This document shows, one piece after another, positions 1 to 11,786 of a stretch of DNA of 40,568 bases. A program made the translations under genes and the position numbers. The DNA is from Paenibacillus sp. 1001270B_150601_E10 (lineage in GTDB: Bacteria; Bacillota; Bacilli; Paenibacillales; Paenibacillaceae): the NCBI RefSeq assembly GCF_015558675.1, contig NZ_JADMOL010000003.1, positions 1 to 40,568 on the forward strand. The letters run 5' to 3'. The notes beneath the pieces were generated by a model that had not been told where the DNA came from, did no database searches, and saw nothing but the letters and a program-made list of their open reading frames with translations. Numbering within the stretch: position 1 is the stretch's first letter; every line of letters starts with the position of its first letter.

Positions 1-54
1 TATTAGGCACGCCGCCAGCGTTCGTCCTGAGCCAGGATCAAACTCTCCATAAAA
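1..54 (-). rRNA. 16S ribosomal RNA, 5' end (partial)
   Basis: Read on the minus strand, the bases carry the universally conserved 16S start, AGAGTTTGATCCTGGCTCAG, followed by the usual GACGAACGCTGGCGGCGTGCC. Only about the first 54 bases are present; the gene continues off the left edge. The exact 5' end is set by analogy with other Bacillota and could be a few bases out. Confidence 0.97.
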
Positions 55-172
55 GTGTTTGACTTGCTCATTGTATTGCTGACGAGAATTTAATTCTCAA
101 TTCGCTTCATCATTTGTTCAGTTTTCAAGGAACTTTATGTTTTCAACTTGTTTCGAAGTGAATACTTGAATT
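55..172 (-). other. rRNA operon leader with boxA-like antitermination site
   Basis: This is the transcribed leader between the rRNA promoter and 16S. A boxA-like stretch, CCTTGAAAACTGAACA on the minus strand, lies at 115-130. It matches the leader motif common before Bacillota rRNA genes, where NusB/NusE-type antitermination complexes load. A 7-bp perfect inverted repeat, GAGAATT/AATTCTC, sits at 84-98 and may form part of the processing stalk. The roles are inferred from family knowledge. Confidence 0.7.
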
Positions 173-201
173 AGTATATCTTATCGAATCATTGTTGTCA
201 A
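173..201 (-). promoter_or_regulatory. Sigma-A promoter of the rRNA operon
   Basis: On the minus strand a perfect -35 TTGACA (196-201) and a -10 TATACT (173-178) are separated by exactly 17 bases. Transcription should start near 165-167 and run left into 16S. The near-consensus boxes are typical of stable-RNA promoters. No second upstream promoter of similar quality was seen between 202 and 720. Confidence 0.88.
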
Positions 202-202
202 C

Positions 203-724
203 ATTTTTTATTTTTTGTTGTTTTTCAGAAGTTATCGTCGAAACAACAAAAATTAATGTACCACATTTCCGAAGAGTTATGCAACAAGCAAAATATTACA
301 ACAAAATGAGACTAACTCTGCAATCCATTATGAATTCACCCTTAAAGACTTTATTAAGCATATTGTTTGGAGACAAAAACCATCAATCCTATTCTCCATA
401 TGTTTTATTATCTATGTGTTAAAACCTTTACTGTAGTTTTACCTCTTAGTTAGCTTTGTACTTGCCGCAATTCTTCTAAACGACTTTACATAGTCCCTCA
501 TTCATTTCGTAACCAGTCCACCTAGATAAATAATTGAAGGAAGACTACTAGAACTCCCCATACTAATAGTTACTTTTTCATAAACCAATATAATATTCCT
601 ATAAGTTACTGTAGTTACATGGCATTCGTTTCTTCTAATTAAGCTGGCACATACAACGGCTTTGTCTTATCTAAACATCATTTTACATATTCTATTCGAT
701 CTTTCTTATTCGATAAATATCCAT
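203..724. other. AT-rich intergenic region, no gene recognised
   Basis: About 520 bases lie between the rRNA promoter and the ligA terminator. The only open frame of note (192-422, plus) overlaps the rRNA promoter, has no ribosome binding site and gives an unremarkable product, so it is not called. No tRNA, riboswitch or repeat was recognised. Confidence 0.6.
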
Positions 725-758
725 AAAAAAGAGAGTAAAGCTCAAACGCTCTACTCTC
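725..758 (-). terminator. Rho-independent terminator of ligA
   Basis: On the minus strand GAGAGTAGAGC pairs with GCTTTACTCTC (one G-T pair) and is followed by TTTTTT. It lies just downstream of the ligA stop codon and ends the pcrB-pcrA-ligA group. Confidence 0.88.
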
Positions 759-772
759 GTTATCTCTCTGCA

Positions 773-3158
<2,386 letters not shown>

Positions 3159-5609
3159 CTACACCTTCGTAATAGGTGCAAAGGCGGCCAGCAATCGCTT
3201 CAAGCCGACAGGAGCAGGAAACGCAATTTGAAGCTCTGTGTCTGTACCCGTGCCTTTTACGGATACAATGACCCCAGTTCCCCATTTTCCATGAGCAACT
3301 TTATCTCCTGCTTTAAAGCTCTGATCCCCTGCACCCTCTTGCTTCGCTTTATCTTGCGGAGAGGACACTGTGACGCGATTTGCCGTTGGCTTAGATGCTG
3401 GTCCAAGACCAGGCACGGCACTGCTTCTAGACATGCCACCTTGCGCACCATAAGACTGGCGCGCTCCAAATGAAGAAGAGCCCGCTCCTGGAGCACCTGA
3501 TGAAGGATGGCCGCTATTGCCGCCACTATAACCCAATCCTCTTCCACCGTAAGCTGAAGAAGCCGCCTGACGGCCAAATCGGTCAAATCGCTCATAGCGA
3601 GCGCCGCCTGTAGGCGAAGTACTTTCGAGCAATTCCTCGGGTATTTCTCTTAGGAAGCGTGAAGGCTGATTGGCATTGGTTCGGCCAAATAAAGTCCGTG
3701 TTCTTGCACAGGTAAGGAATAGCTTCTTCTCAGCACGAGTAATCCCTACATAGGCGAGTCGGCGCTCCTCTTCTAGCTCCTCATTGTCGGTAAAGGCCCG
3801 ACTGTGAGGGAATACGCCCTCCTCCATTCCGATGATGAATACGACAGGGAACTCCAGTCCCTTTGCACTGTGCATCGTCATCAAAATGACAGCATCCTCA
3901 GGCGATTCATCCGGATCGTCTCCCAAAGAGTCTATGTCGGCAATCAGCGCAAGATCTGTTAAGAATGAGACAAGAGTCTTATCGTCACTGCGCTTCTCGA
4001 ACTCTTGCGTAACAGATAGGAACTCCTCAATATTCTCTACACGCGCTTTGGATTCAAGTGTATTCTCACGTTGAAGCTCAAGCTTATACTCCGTCAGCTC
4101 CAACATCTTCTGTGTAAGATCCGTAACCGACAGGTACTCCTGCATCCGAGTAAGATTGAGCATCATCTCGTGGAAGTCACGGAGGGTATTCTTCGTACGA
4201 GGCGCGATATCCAATAGGTCCATATCATCAATAACCTTCATCATGGATACACCGCGCTCTGTAGCGGCTTCTGACAGCTTCGCAATCGTCGTCGCCCCAA
4301 TGCCCCGCTTCGGTACGTTAACAATGCGTTCCAAGCTGATATCATCATCCGGGTTCGAAATCAGTCTCAAATAAGCCAGGATATCCTTGATCTCTTTGCG
4401 ATCATAGAACTTGATCCCGCCCACGATCTGATAAGGGATCTCCGCCTTGATGAGAATTTCCTCGATGACACGGGACTGGGCATTCGTACGATAAAGAATC
4501 GCATGATCGCTAAAGTGCATGCCGCTCATTTGATTTTTCTTGATTTCGCCGGTTACAAAATAACCCTCATCATGCTCTGTATCTGCTTGATACAGCTTAA
4601 TCAGGTCCCCCTCATCACTGTCCGTCCACAGCTTCTTCGGCTTGCGACCGGTATTATTATTAATAACTCCGTTAGCTGCGTTCAGGATATTCGCTGTTGA
4701 ACGATAATTCTGCTCCAACAGAATCGTCGTCGCATTGGGATAGTCCTCTTCAAAGTTCAGGATGTTCGTGATATCCGCACCACGCCAACGATAGATCGAC
4801 TGGTCGCTATCCCCTACCACGCAAATATTTTGATGCTGATCCGCGAGCATGCGGCAGAGCATATACTGCGCACGGTTCGTATCCTGGTACTCGTCCACGT
4901 GAATGTATTTGAATTTGCGCTGGTAGTGTTCGAGCACATCCTGCTCATCCTTAAACAGCTGAATCGTGGTCATGATCAGATCGTCAAAATCAAGCGAGTT
5001 GTTGGACTTCAGGCGCTTCTGGTAGCTCTTATATACCTTTGCGACAATATCATCAAAATAATCGCCGACACGCTCTTCAAAGCGTTTTGGCGTAATCAGT
5101 TCATTTTTCGCCGTGCTGATTGCAGCTTGAACAGACTTCGGATCGAACTTTTTCGTATCGATATTCAGATCCTTCATGCAGCCCCGTACAACGGATAGTT
5201 GATCCGCAGAGTCTAGAATCGTGAAGTTGGAGGAGAAGCCGAGACGTTCAATATCTTTGCGAAGAATGCGTACACACATCGAGTGGAAGGTGGATACCCA
5301 AATGTCGTGCCCTTCCTTGCCTACAAGGTGTGAAACCCGCTCCTGCATCTCACGAGCGGCTTTGTTTGTAAAGGTGATGGCTAGAATGCTCCATGGGGCA
5401 GCTTTTCTCGTTGCAATCAGATTCGCAATGCGGTGCGTAAGCACGCGTGTCTTACCCGAACCCGCTCCGGCCATGATGAGCAGAGGGCCGTCTGTCTTCT
5501 CAACCGCTCGGCGCTGCTCTGGATTCAGCCGTTCGATCGCTTTCTCGATGTCCTCGGCAAGCTTCATCGACTTCCTAGGATCCTCGATATTTTCCAGAAA
5601 TTCAAACAT
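3159..5609 (-). CDS. pcrA: ATP-dependent DNA helicase PcrA
   Basis: SF1A helicase (UvrD/Rep family) that moves 3' to 5' on DNA, acting in nucleotide excision repair, RecA filament removal and plasmid replication. The 816 residues show Walker A AGAGSGKT at 47-54, the Q-motif region LNPEQRRAV just before it, Walker B DEYQDTN at 239-245, and [14 protein letters not shown] following. Motifs V and VI are near the C-terminal third ([21 protein letters not shown]). A long Gly/Ser-rich linker leads to a Tudor-like end ([15 protein letters not shown]), which in PcrA binds RNA polymerase. The ATG is supported by AAGGGGAGAAGGA, so the roughly 25-residue N-terminal extension before the Q motif looks genuine. 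It lies between pcrB and ligA. Confidence 0.97.
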   Translation of the reverse strand: MFEFLENIEDPRKSMKLAEDIEKAIERLNPEQRRAVEKTDGPLLIMAGAGSGKTRVLTHRIANLIATRKAAPWSILAITFTNKAAREMQERVSHLVGKEGHDIWVSTFHSMCVRILRKDIERLGFSSNFTILDSADQLSVVRGCMKDLNIDTKKFDPKSVQAAISTAKNELITPKRFEERVGDYFDDIVAKVYKSYQKRLKSNNSLDFDDLIMTTIQLFKDEQDVLEHYQRKFKYIHVDEYQDTNRAQYMLCRMLADQHQNICVVGDSDQSIYRWRGADITNILNFEEDYPNATTILLEQNYRSTANILNAANGVINNNTGRKPKKLWTDSDEGDLIKLYQADTEHDEGYFVTGEIKKNQMSGMHFSDHAILYRTNAQSRVIEEILIKAEIPYQIVGGIKFYDRKEIKDILAYLRLISNPDDDISLERIVNVPKRGIGATTIAKLSEAATERGVSMMKVIDDMDLLDIAPRTKNTLRDFHEMMLNLTRMQEYLSVTDLTQKMLELTEYKLELQRENTLESKARVENIEEFLSVTQEFEKRSDDKTLVSFLTDLALIADIDSLGDDPDESPEDAVILMTMHSAKGLEFPVVFIIGMEEGVFPHSRAFTDNEELEEERRLAYVGITRAEKKLFLTCARTRTLFGRTNANQPSRFLREIPEELLESTSPTGGARYERFDRFGRQAASSAYGGRGLGYSGGNSGHPSSGAPGAGSSSFGARQSYGAQGGMSRSSAVPGLGPASKPTANRVTVSSPQDKAKQEGAGDQSFKAGDKVAHGKWGTGVIVSVKGTGTDTELQIAFPAPVGLKRLLAAFAPITKV

Positions 5610-5930
5610 AAGTCCTTCTCCCCTTTCAGAAGCATGGTTATGAATCTATATCAACCTGGTAATGTAGGATGGTAATGGTTAACGATAGATTAAGCAATAA
5701 GTTTAAGCTGAAGAATACCATTTTTAAGTGGTTGCTCTCAATGTATCATGAATGGTTATGGCGTTTCATTGATTATGTTAGGTTCTAAAGATAAAGCTAT
5801 AAGCAGACAGATGATTAAAAACAAATGAGCACCTGCTGTTAGCTAGATGCAAGATGATTTAGGCATCTTAGTTGACTTAGCCCACAACATTGTTGATGAA
5901 TCTGGATATAAAGTGTCTTATTAAACTAAA
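5610..5930. other. Spacer between pcrB and pcrA, nothing recognised
   Basis: About 320 AT-rich bases separate the pcrB stop from pcrA. No open frame with a ribosome binding site, no clear terminator and no RNA motif was found. The distance suggests pcrA has its own promoter, although none close to consensus was identified. Confidence 0.5.
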
Positions 5931-6662
5931 CTAGGTGGAACTCCCCTTTACCGCAGCAACTGTATCTAACCCTGCTTGCAGATTATCATACAAAATATTG
6001 CCGACCACAATCGTGTCTGCCACCGCAGCTGCAGCTTGAGCTTGCTCCTTGGTTGCAATACCGCCGCCATAAAGGACATGAGCGCTGCTTGCCGCCGCCT
6101 TGATCTGCTTCACCGTCTCCATATCTCCAAAGGTTCCGCTATATTCTGCATAAATGATCGGAAGCCGCATCAGCTTGTCCGCAATATGGGCATAGGCTGC
6201 TGCTTCTTTGGCAGTCAACTGAGCATTCGCTTCGCTCACCTTCGCCGCTGTCGCCTCTGGATTCAGAATAATGTAGCCCTCTGGGATAATTAGCTCCCAA
6301 GGCATCATATAGCCATACTGTTCAATGGCACGCTTATGCTGGCCTACCAGCCATTCTGTGCTCGTCGTATTCAAAACCATCGGGATAAAGTACGCATCAA
6401 ATCCCGGCACAACCGCATCCAGGTCAGAGACTTCCTGGACGACCGGCAATTCATATCTGCGTATCCTTGACATAAGGTCTACGGTGTTCTCAAAGGTGAT
6501 CCCACTGGAACCTCCGACCATAATCGCATCTGTCCCTGACATGCAGATGTGTTCCAGTGCACTGTCGTCGATGTCTTTATCCGGATCGAGCTTAAACACG
6601 TGGCGCCACTCGTGTAAATGTATGATATCTATCGCGTTCATTCCTTTTGCGGAAGCTTTCAC
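5931..6662 (-). CDS. pcrB: Heptaprenylglyceryl phosphate synthase PcrB
   Basis: Transfers a heptaprenyl group from its diphosphate to sn-glycerol-1-phosphate, making an archaeal-type ether lipid precursor in Bacillota. The 243-residue protein is a TIM barrel of the GGGP synthase family. It shows WRHVFKLDPDK near the N-terminus, GTDAIMVGGSSG, the YxEYSG block (IIYAEYSGTFGD) and a C-terminal phosphate-binding loop VLYGGGI followed by DTIVVGNILYDN. The start is GTG, because GGAGG lies 9 bases upstream of it, while the in-frame ATG seven codons later has no good site. Its position ahead of pcrA on the same strand is the classical arrangement that named the gene. Confidence 0.96.
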   Translation of the reverse strand: MKASAKGMNAIDIIHLHEWRHVFKLDPDKDIDDSALEHICMSGTDAIMVGGSSGITFENTVDLMSRIRRYELPVVQEVSDLDAVVPGFDAYFIPMVLNTTSTEWLVGQHKRAIEQYGYMMPWELIIPEGYIILNPEATAAKVSEANAQLTAKEAAAYAHIADKLMRLPIIYAEYSGTFGDMETVKQIKAAASSAHVLYGGGIATKEQAQAAAAVADTIVVGNILYDNLQAGLDTVAAVKGSST

Positions 6663-7110
6663 TTGTTCTTTCCTCCACTCTACGGCTGTCTTTATGTGAT
6701 GTTGATGTTTAGTGTCAGTGGTTCGTTAATTCGGAATCACTTCAGTTGAGTAAATCAAGTTCATTGAACCGAACTTCATGTTTGCTAAAGAAGCATAACA
6801 AGATAAGTCTAAGACAGGGAGTATAGGGTGTCAATGAAGGGTTGCTGGTATAAACGTTAGCACAGTTCATGGTAACAGTGTATAAGATTGCGTTAGGCAG
6901 AACATGTGATTGAATAGACCTGATAAGCAGTGGTGCGAATTAGTTATGACGTCAGATCTACAAGCCTGCTTCTGAATGCTGTCTCCATGCTTTTGATGCA
7001 ATTTTTTTGATGACAAAAGGTTGCTGAGTTATTTTACTGAGTTGGCATTCTTTTGAAAACATGCGACTCCATGCGCAAAAAGCAGAATATATGTTCTGAT
7101 TTCATTGTAC
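6663..7110. other. Intergenic region upstream of pcrB, nothing recognised
   Basis: About 450 bases between the pcrB start and the terminator of the small membrane protein gene. It should contain the pcrB promoter on the minus strand, but no box pair close to consensus could be picked with confidence. No coding frame or RNA motif was recognised. Confidence 0.5.
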
Positions 7111-7142
7111 AAAAAGAGCTTCCTCTTGTCACGAAGAAGCTT
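7111..7142 (-). terminator. Rho-independent terminator after the small membrane protein gene
   Basis: On the minus strand AGCTTCTTC pairs with GAGGAAGCT (one wobble) around a short loop and is followed by CTTTTTG. It lies about 130 bases after the stop of the 41-residue gene at 7271 and supports that gene being a real transcription unit. Confidence 0.75.
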
Positions 7143-7270
7143 GTCTTTAGGTTATCTATGAGATAGCGCTACAGATGGCTAGTATGAAGATTGCTCTGTA
7201 TACAGCTTCCATTTATAGAAGTAGAAGTACGAGCAATTAAGTATTTGTATCAAGTATTGACGATGATAGC

Positions 7271-7396
7271 CTATATGATCCAGTTCACAATCATAATAAT
7301 TACCAACCATAGAATGGCACCTAGCAGGATACCATTAAGCCAGCCTCGGCCAGTAGCTGCTTCTTCATCTTCCATCTCATCGTGAAATCTCTGCAT
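7271..7396 (-). CDS. Small single-helix membrane protein (41 residues)
   Basis: Unrecognised small protein, MQRFHDEMEDEEAATGRGWL at the start. It has an acidic, soluble N-terminal third and one strongly hydrophobic helix from about residue 20 to the end (NGILLGAILWLVIIMIVNWI). This suggests a membrane anchor with the N-terminus facing the cytosol. The ATG is preceded by GGGGAG at 8 bases. A terminator at 7111-7142 closes the unit. Its ribosome binding site is the right arm of a 9-bp hairpin (7403-7441), so translation or transcription may be conditional. It sits between pcrB and the end of the glycan locus; no function can be given. Confidence 0.62.
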   Translation of the reverse strand: MQRFHDEMEDEEAATGRGWLNGILLGAILWLVIIMIVNWII

Positions 7397-7402
7397 AAAA
7401 TC

Positions 7403-7441
7403 AGCTCCCCATAAGAGATTGTATTCTCAGTGTGGGGAGCT
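7403..7441 (-). promoter_or_regulatory. Hairpin covering the ribosome binding site of the 41-residue gene
   Basis: AGCTCCCCA and TGGGGAGCT are perfect 9-bp complements, with an inner GAGA/TCTC pair between them. On the minus strand the right arm contains the GGGGAG ribosome binding site, followed by GATTTTATG where ATG is the start codon. It could be the terminator of the leftward glycan operon ending at 7539, with a poor U-tract, or a translation-limiting hairpin. Confidence 0.6.
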
Positions 7442-7538
7442 TGTGCATCTTTTTATACATGATGTTTTTGTTGAAAAGTTAAAAGTGAATGATTGCGGTA
7501 CATGATTCACATTCTTCAAAATTAAGGAAACTCAGTTC

Positions 7539-8951
7539 CTAATATGCATTTTTATTAACGAAGCCGTTCCAGATCGTCTTCCAAATGATTTTAATATCAA
7601 ATAATAAAGACCAATTTTCAATATAAAAGATGTCATGGCGGATTCTCTCTTCAATGGAGGTATCGCCTCTTAAACCGTTGCTCTGGGCCCAACCAGTGAT
7701 TCCAGGGCGTACATGATGCTTCACCATATACTTAGGAACTTCCTCCTTAAATTGCTCCACGAAGTACGGACGCTCTGGGCGAGGGCCTACAACACTCATA
7801 TGTCCAAACAGAACGTTGAAGAACTGAGGCAATTCGTCTAGACTCGTTTTGCGTAACAAGCTGCCGAACTTCGTTTTGCGCGGATCATCTGCTGTCGTCC
7901 ACTGAGTGTCTGCCACTTGATCAGAACTGACCTTCATGGAACGGAATTTGTACATATAGAAGTTTCTGCGATTTAATCCAACGCGCTCTTGTTTGAATAA
8001 AATTGGACCTGGAGAGGTGAGTTTGATTCCAATGGCGATAAACAATAGCACTGGTGATGTAATCATGATTGCGATCAGTGCAAAGGCAATGTCGAACATT
8101 CTTTTCAGTATGCGGTTGCTCATAAGATCAAGCGGAATATCCCGAACGTTAATTAATGGCATGCCAGCAAAATTATCGAAAGTCGGTCGCGCAGGCAAGT
8201 AATCAAAGAAATCTGGGATAATCAGCGTGCGTACGCCTGCTTTTTCACATGCATGTATGATATATGGAAACTTGTGATGTGCTTCTAGAGGAAGTGCGAT
8301 GATAACCTCATCGATAAGCCTGTTCTCAATGATCTTGGAAAGATCTCTCAGCGTGCCTAGAATCGGCTTGTACTTCTGCTCATCAAATTCAGATTGAAGA
8401 TCACCGTATTGATCATCTAGGAAACCAATCACATCATACCCCATTTCAGGGTGTTGTCTCAGTTTATCATAAAATCTTTTCCCCAGACTTCCAGCTCCGA
8501 GGATAAGAACGTACTGCTTGTTATAGCCCTTCTCCCGGAAATGCCGTAGCACCTGCTTCACACCATAGCGATAGATAAGAATCGCCAAGACATTACCTAC
8601 CATGTAGATCGCTAGATACTCACGAGAAATGTGCACCGCTTTAAAGAAGAAGAGCAAGCTCAAAAGAACAAATAGGCTGATTAAATGCACCTGAATAATA
8701 CGGAAGAAGTCATCCGCAAATCGCTTTTTGCGCTTCGGCGAGTAGAATGCACTCATCATCCCGATTATGACCGCGATCACCCCGTAGATAAGACTCCACT
8801 TTGCATATTGGGTAATCGGCAGCGGATTATCATGCGCCATCAACCCACTCTGGAATTTGATCCAATATGCGAACAGGAACATCACCTGAATGACGGTATA
8901 GTCCGCTAAAATATACAGTTGTGTGAGAAAACGCTGGTTCTTACGTAACAA
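7539..8951 (-). CDS. Undecaprenyl-phosphate hexose-1-phosphate transferase (WsaP/WsfP/WcaJ type)
   Basis: Polyprenyl sugar-phosphate transferase that starts a glycan by moving glucose- or galactose-1-phosphate from UDP-sugar onto undecaprenyl phosphate at the inner membrane face. The 470 residues have four N-terminal hydrophobic helices, a nucleotide-binding-like central domain (LGAGSLGKRFYDKL), a fifth membrane segment at about 285-310, and the catalytic bacterial sugar transferase domain. That domain contains GPILFKQERVGLN, the MYKFRSM motif, SLDELPQFFNVL, VGPRPERP and RPGITGWAQ. Length and layout match full-size WcaJ and the WsaP/WsfP primers of S-layer glycan clusters. The start is TTG, with GAGGTG 8 bases upstream. 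It is the last gene of the leftward operon. The sugar specificity cannot be read from sequence. Confidence 0.9.
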   Translation of the reverse strand: MLRKNQRFLTQLYILADYTVIQVMFLFAYWIKFQSGLMAHDNPLPITQYAKWSLIYGVIAVIIGMMSAFYSPKRKKRFADDFFRIIQVHLISLFVLLSLLFFFKAVHISREYLAIYMVGNVLAILIYRYGVKQVLRHFREKGYNKQYVLILGAGSLGKRFYDKLRQHPEMGYDVIGFLDDQYGDLQSEFDEQKYKPILGTLRDLSKIIENRLIDEVIIALPLEAHHKFPYIIHACEKAGVRTLIIPDFFDYLPARPTFDNFAGMPLINVRDIPLDLMSNRILKRMFDIAFALIAIMITSPVLLFIAIGIKLTSPGPILFKQERVGLNRRNFYMYKFRSMKVSSDQVADTQWTTADDPRKTKFGSLLRKTSLDELPQFFNVLFGHMSVVGPRPERPYFVEQFKEEVPKYMVKHHVRPGITGWAQSNGLRGDTSIEERIRHDIFYIENWSLLFDIKIIWKTIWNGFVNKNAY

Positions 8952-8976
8952 GAAGGTTCACCTCGTAGAGGATGTT

Positions 8977-9741
8977 TTACTTTTTGATCGGGTCTGACAT
9001 TGAAATGACAACCATCCATGCATGTTTGCGAAGGAATGGGAACACCGAAAACAGAATTGTATCGATCCCATCGCAAAAGCGAACCAATCCTTTAAAAAAC
9101 TTATACTTGCGGAAAGGACTGCATGCCAATGTAGCTAAGAAGAAATATTTCGTCTCAACCTTATTAAAGAATTGACTCGCTAATTTAATATCAGATACAA
9201 ACAATGGGTGCTCATCTTCCGTACGAATTCCCGGTGTACGGTTGCGATACCAGTTGATCAATGGGTTATGACCTAATGGTTCTGTAAATATAGCAAGCCC
9301 GTCCGGTTTAAGCGTTCGGGATAGCTCTTGATATGATTTCGATAAATCGAGATGATGAAGAATACCGTTGCCGCAGATGACATCAAACGAATTGTCCTGA
9401 AATTCAAGCTGTTCGGCATCCATCACAAGAAACTCCATTTTGTGGGCTAGTCCTTCACGTACTGCGCGATCATTCGCCTGCTCTATTGCCACATCAGATA
9501 TATCGATCCCTCGAGCAAATGTTGCACCCTTATGGGCAAGTAAATAAGAAAAACTACTCAATCCACAACCATATTCCAGTACTTGACCACCTTTACTGCG
9601 GTTTACCAAAATACTCCTATAGTAATCCAGTAACTTCTTTGTTATTGAATAAAAATGCTCATTCGCTCTTTCTCGAGCTTCATTATCTCCACCAAAAACT
9701 TTATTGTGAAATTCCTTTTCGCTCGTGATCTTTTTGCTCAT
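8977..9741 (-). CDS. Class I SAM-dependent methyltransferase
   Basis: A 254-residue protein with a Methyltransf_11-type fold. Motif I is VLEYGCGLSS at about 54-63, the acidic end of strand 2 is RGIDIS, motif II is VICGNGILHHL, and a later LKPDGLAIFTEPLG segment is typical of the family. It lies between the priming transferase and a rhamnosyltransferase-like GT2 in one operon, with 25-bp gaps on both sides. It probably methylates a sugar of the glycan, as chain-capping methyltransferases do in related clusters (inference). The C-terminal 60 residues are partly hydrophobic. The substrate is unknown. Confidence 0.82.
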   Translation of the reverse strand: MSKKITSEKEFHNKVFGGDNEARERANEHFYSITKKLLDYYRSILVNRSKGGQVLEYGCGLSSFSYLLAHKGATFARGIDISDVAIEQANDRAVREGLAHKMEFLVMDAEQLEFQDNSFDVICGNGILHHLDLSKSYQELSRTLKPDGLAIFTEPLGHNPLINWYRNRTPGIRTEDEHPLFVSDIKLASQFFNKVETKYFFLATLACSPFRKYKFFKGLVRFCDGIDTILFSVFPFLRKHAWMVVISMSDPIKK

Positions 9742-9766
9742 GGAAAGTAGGGTCCCCTTGTACAGT

Positions 9767-10642
9767 TTATGTATTGACTTTTCTCTTCAAGATACGATTT
9801 TGGATGAATGAGAAGATAAATTTAGTCCATATGCCTGTGAAAACAAGGCCATTGGTCAACATTGAATATTTCTGTCGATAGTGCTTGCAGTGGAATAAAT
9901 GCATTGCACGATGAAACTCATATACGATTTTATACGGTTTCCTGCGACTGCTAGCACCCTTGTAGTGTATGATCTTCGTTTCGGCCACATAGTAGATTTG
10001 CCAACCTGACGCTTTTATCCGGTAACACCAATCAATATCTTCGCCATACATGAAAAACTCTTCGTCCAACATGCCTACCTGGTCAATCGCCTCACGCCGA
10101 ACCATCATAAATGCGCCAACTAAACAATCGATAGGATACGTCTCATCTGGACTTAGGTAACCAAGCTGATATTGATTAAAACGTGGTGTGGTTGGGAAAA
10201 GTTTTGCAATCCCAAAAGCATAATAGAAAGAAGCCGACGGCGTAGGGAATCCCCTACGACAGGCTTTGTCTAGCGAACCATCGGGCAGCACGACCTTGCA
10301 ACCAGATGCCCCACTGTCAGGATGGGCATCCATAAACGCAATCATCGTGTTCAACGTAAATGGTTCCACGATTGTATCAGAATTAAGCAGTAGGATGTAT
10401 CGACCCTGGGCTATGCGGATACCTTGATTGTTGGCACGCGAGAAACCGGCATTATCGTCGTTGACAATCAGATGCGCTTGCGGGTATTCGGCTTGAATCT
10501 TCGATACTGAATCATCCGTAGAAGCATTATCGATCACGATCGCCTCATAAGTGTACGAAACCTGCGAACGAAATACCGATTGCAAGCAATCTAGCGTTAA
10601 TTGTCGAGTATTGTAGTTAACAATAATAATACTTAAGTCCAT
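9767..10642 (-). CDS. GT2 glycosyltransferase, rhamnosyltransferase-like (WbbL type)
   Basis: A 291-residue GT-A enzyme. It starts with SIIIVNYNTRQLT, has DNASTDDS at 38-45, the divalent metal/nucleotide motif NSDT at 87-90, the acceptor-side block GAFMMVRREAIDQVG and the catalytic-base region GEDIDWCYR. This arrangement is shared with WbbL-like dTDP-rhamnose:lipid rhamnosyltransferases, which suits the dTDP-rhamnose genes upstream. It is cytosolic or membrane-associated. The ATG follows GGGAG by 7 bases. A TGC-extended -10 box upstream (10679-10687) may allow separate transcription. Confidence 0.85.
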   Translation of the reverse strand: MDLSIIIVNYNTRQLTLDCLQSVFRSQVSYTYEAIVIDNASTDDSVSKIQAEYPQAHLIVNDDNAGFSRANNQGIRIAQGRYILLLNSDTIVEPFTLNTMIAFMDAHPDSGASGCKVVLPDGSLDKACRRGFPTPSASFYYAFGIAKLFPTTPRFNQYQLGYLSPDETYPIDCLVGAFMMVRREAIDQVGMLDEEFFMYGEDIDWCYRIKASGWQIYYVAETKIIHYKGASSRRKPYKIVYEFHRAMHLFHCKHYRQKYSMLTNGLVFTGIWTKFIFSFIQNRILKRKVNT

Positions 10643-10678
10643 TCATAATCTCCCATTCTACCGAGAGTTGCTCTAGCC

Positions 10679-10687
10679 ATTATAGCA
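10679..10687 (-). promoter_or_regulatory. Possible extended -10 promoter for the GT2-methyltransferase-primer genes
   Basis: On the minus strand TGC directly precedes a perfect TATAAT. The -35 region is poor, as is common for extended -10 promoters. A start near 10672 would leave a 30-base leader before the GT2 gene. It lies right after a small terminator-like hairpin. Confidence 0.42.
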
Positions 10688-10690
10688 TAG

Positions 10691-10709
10691 AAAAAGGATG
10701 GAATCCTTA
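10691..10709 (-). terminator. Small terminator-like hairpin after the GT2 gene at 10785
   Basis: On the minus strand AAGGAT-TCC-ATCCTT is followed by TTTC. The stem is short (6 bp) so termination is probably partial. Confidence 0.45.
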
Positions 10710-10784
10710 AATCAACGAGGTTCACCAGATAATATTCCGTTTATGATTGGCTTGCAAATAGAGGGATATAGTGGTTTAAGAGAT

Positions 10785-11708
10785 TTAGATATAATCAATT
10801 AATATTAGAATTTTAAATAACTGATTCTCAGTCCAAGATTGTCGAAATAACTTGGATTTTTTTAAATATCGAACCCGTTCTTTTAACGTTCCTCTTGGCG
10901 CAATAAACCACTCAAGCTGCTCTCTATACTCCTCGCTTATCATTTCACCATAATGTTTGTGAAATTCAATGGCCTGTTTTCGAAGCAGTCTATGACCCGA
11001 ATGCTTTCGGAAACTTCTCCATTTATTCCTCCATTTTTGAATAAGCGTTTGATCTCCCCCAACTACATTACTTCCATGCTGCCGATACAATATAGATGGT
11101 TCTGGATCATACACCACTTCCCCAAAAGCAGAGAGACAAACATAAACCCACCAATCATGCATTTGCAAATTACGATAATCAATAGATTTACAGAGAAGTA
11201 GATCTCTCGCTTCTTTATTAATAACCATAGTGGCGCCCACGGCAATATTTTGAATCAACGCATTATAAAAGGATGGCTGTCTTACCGGAGGACTTGGCCA
11301 TATTTTGATTGGATTTAACACTTCATCTGCTAATGTTGTTGACGAGAAATACATGGCGGGTTTATTGATTTGGCTTAGCTTTCGAACCGCTCGATCAACT
11401 TTATCAGGCAACCATACATCATCTTGATCGCAAAAGCAGTAATAAGCGGCCTGATCATCCGAATACTGAAGGAGCTCAAAAAAACTTTGAATTACACCGA
11501 CATTTTCTCCTTTTAGTAATGCAATGCGATGTGATTCGTGACTAAGTATTTGCTCAAGGATATCGACCGTGCTATCTGTTGATCCATCATCTCGAGCCAT
11601 TAAATGAATAGATGAATAGGTTTGATTCCTTATACTCGTAATTTGTTCTTGTACATAAGCTTCTCCATTATAAGTTGAAAGAAGTACCTGTACGCTCTCT
11701 TTCGCCAT
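10785..11708 (-). CDS. GT2 glycosyltransferase (rhamnosyltransferase-like)
   Basis: A 307-residue GT-A family 2 enzyme. It begins VQVLLSTYNGEAYVQEQI, has the ARDDGSTD motif at 38-45 and the CDQDDVW motif at 93-99. This form is frequent in rhamnosyltransferases of O-antigen and capsule clusters. The C-terminal part (WVYVCLSAFGEVVYDPEPSI) holds the acceptor-side helices with IDYRNLQMHDWW before it. It probably adds a second sugar, possibly L-rhamnose, to the lipid-linked adaptor (inference from neighbours). It lies 127 bp after rfbD, separated from it by a terminator, so its expression may be lower than that of rfbACBD. Confidence 0.82.
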   Translation of the reverse strand: MAKESVQVLLSTYNGEAYVQEQITSIRNQTYSSIHLMARDDGSTDSTVDILEQILSHESHRIALLKGENVGVIQSFFELLQYSDDQAAYYCFCDQDDVWLPDKVDRAVRKLSQINKPAMYFSSTTLADEVLNPIKIWPSPPVRQPSFYNALIQNIAVGATMVINKEARDLLLCKSIDYRNLQMHDWWVYVCLSAFGEVVYDPEPSILYRQHGSNVVGGDQTLIQKWRNKWRSFRKHSGHRLLRKQAIEFHKHYGEMISEEYREQLEWFIAPRGTLKERVRYLKKSKLFRQSWTENQLFKILILIDYI

Positions 11709-11786
11709 AGTCGATTCACCGTCTTTTTAAAGAAGTATGTTAGATTATATCTTATAGACGCAGATAATACGAATTGATTACCATAG

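Noticed and set aside
192-422. Plus-strand open frame of 76 codons
   Set aside because: It overlaps the rRNA promoter, has no ribosome binding site, and the composition is that of AT-rich spacer.
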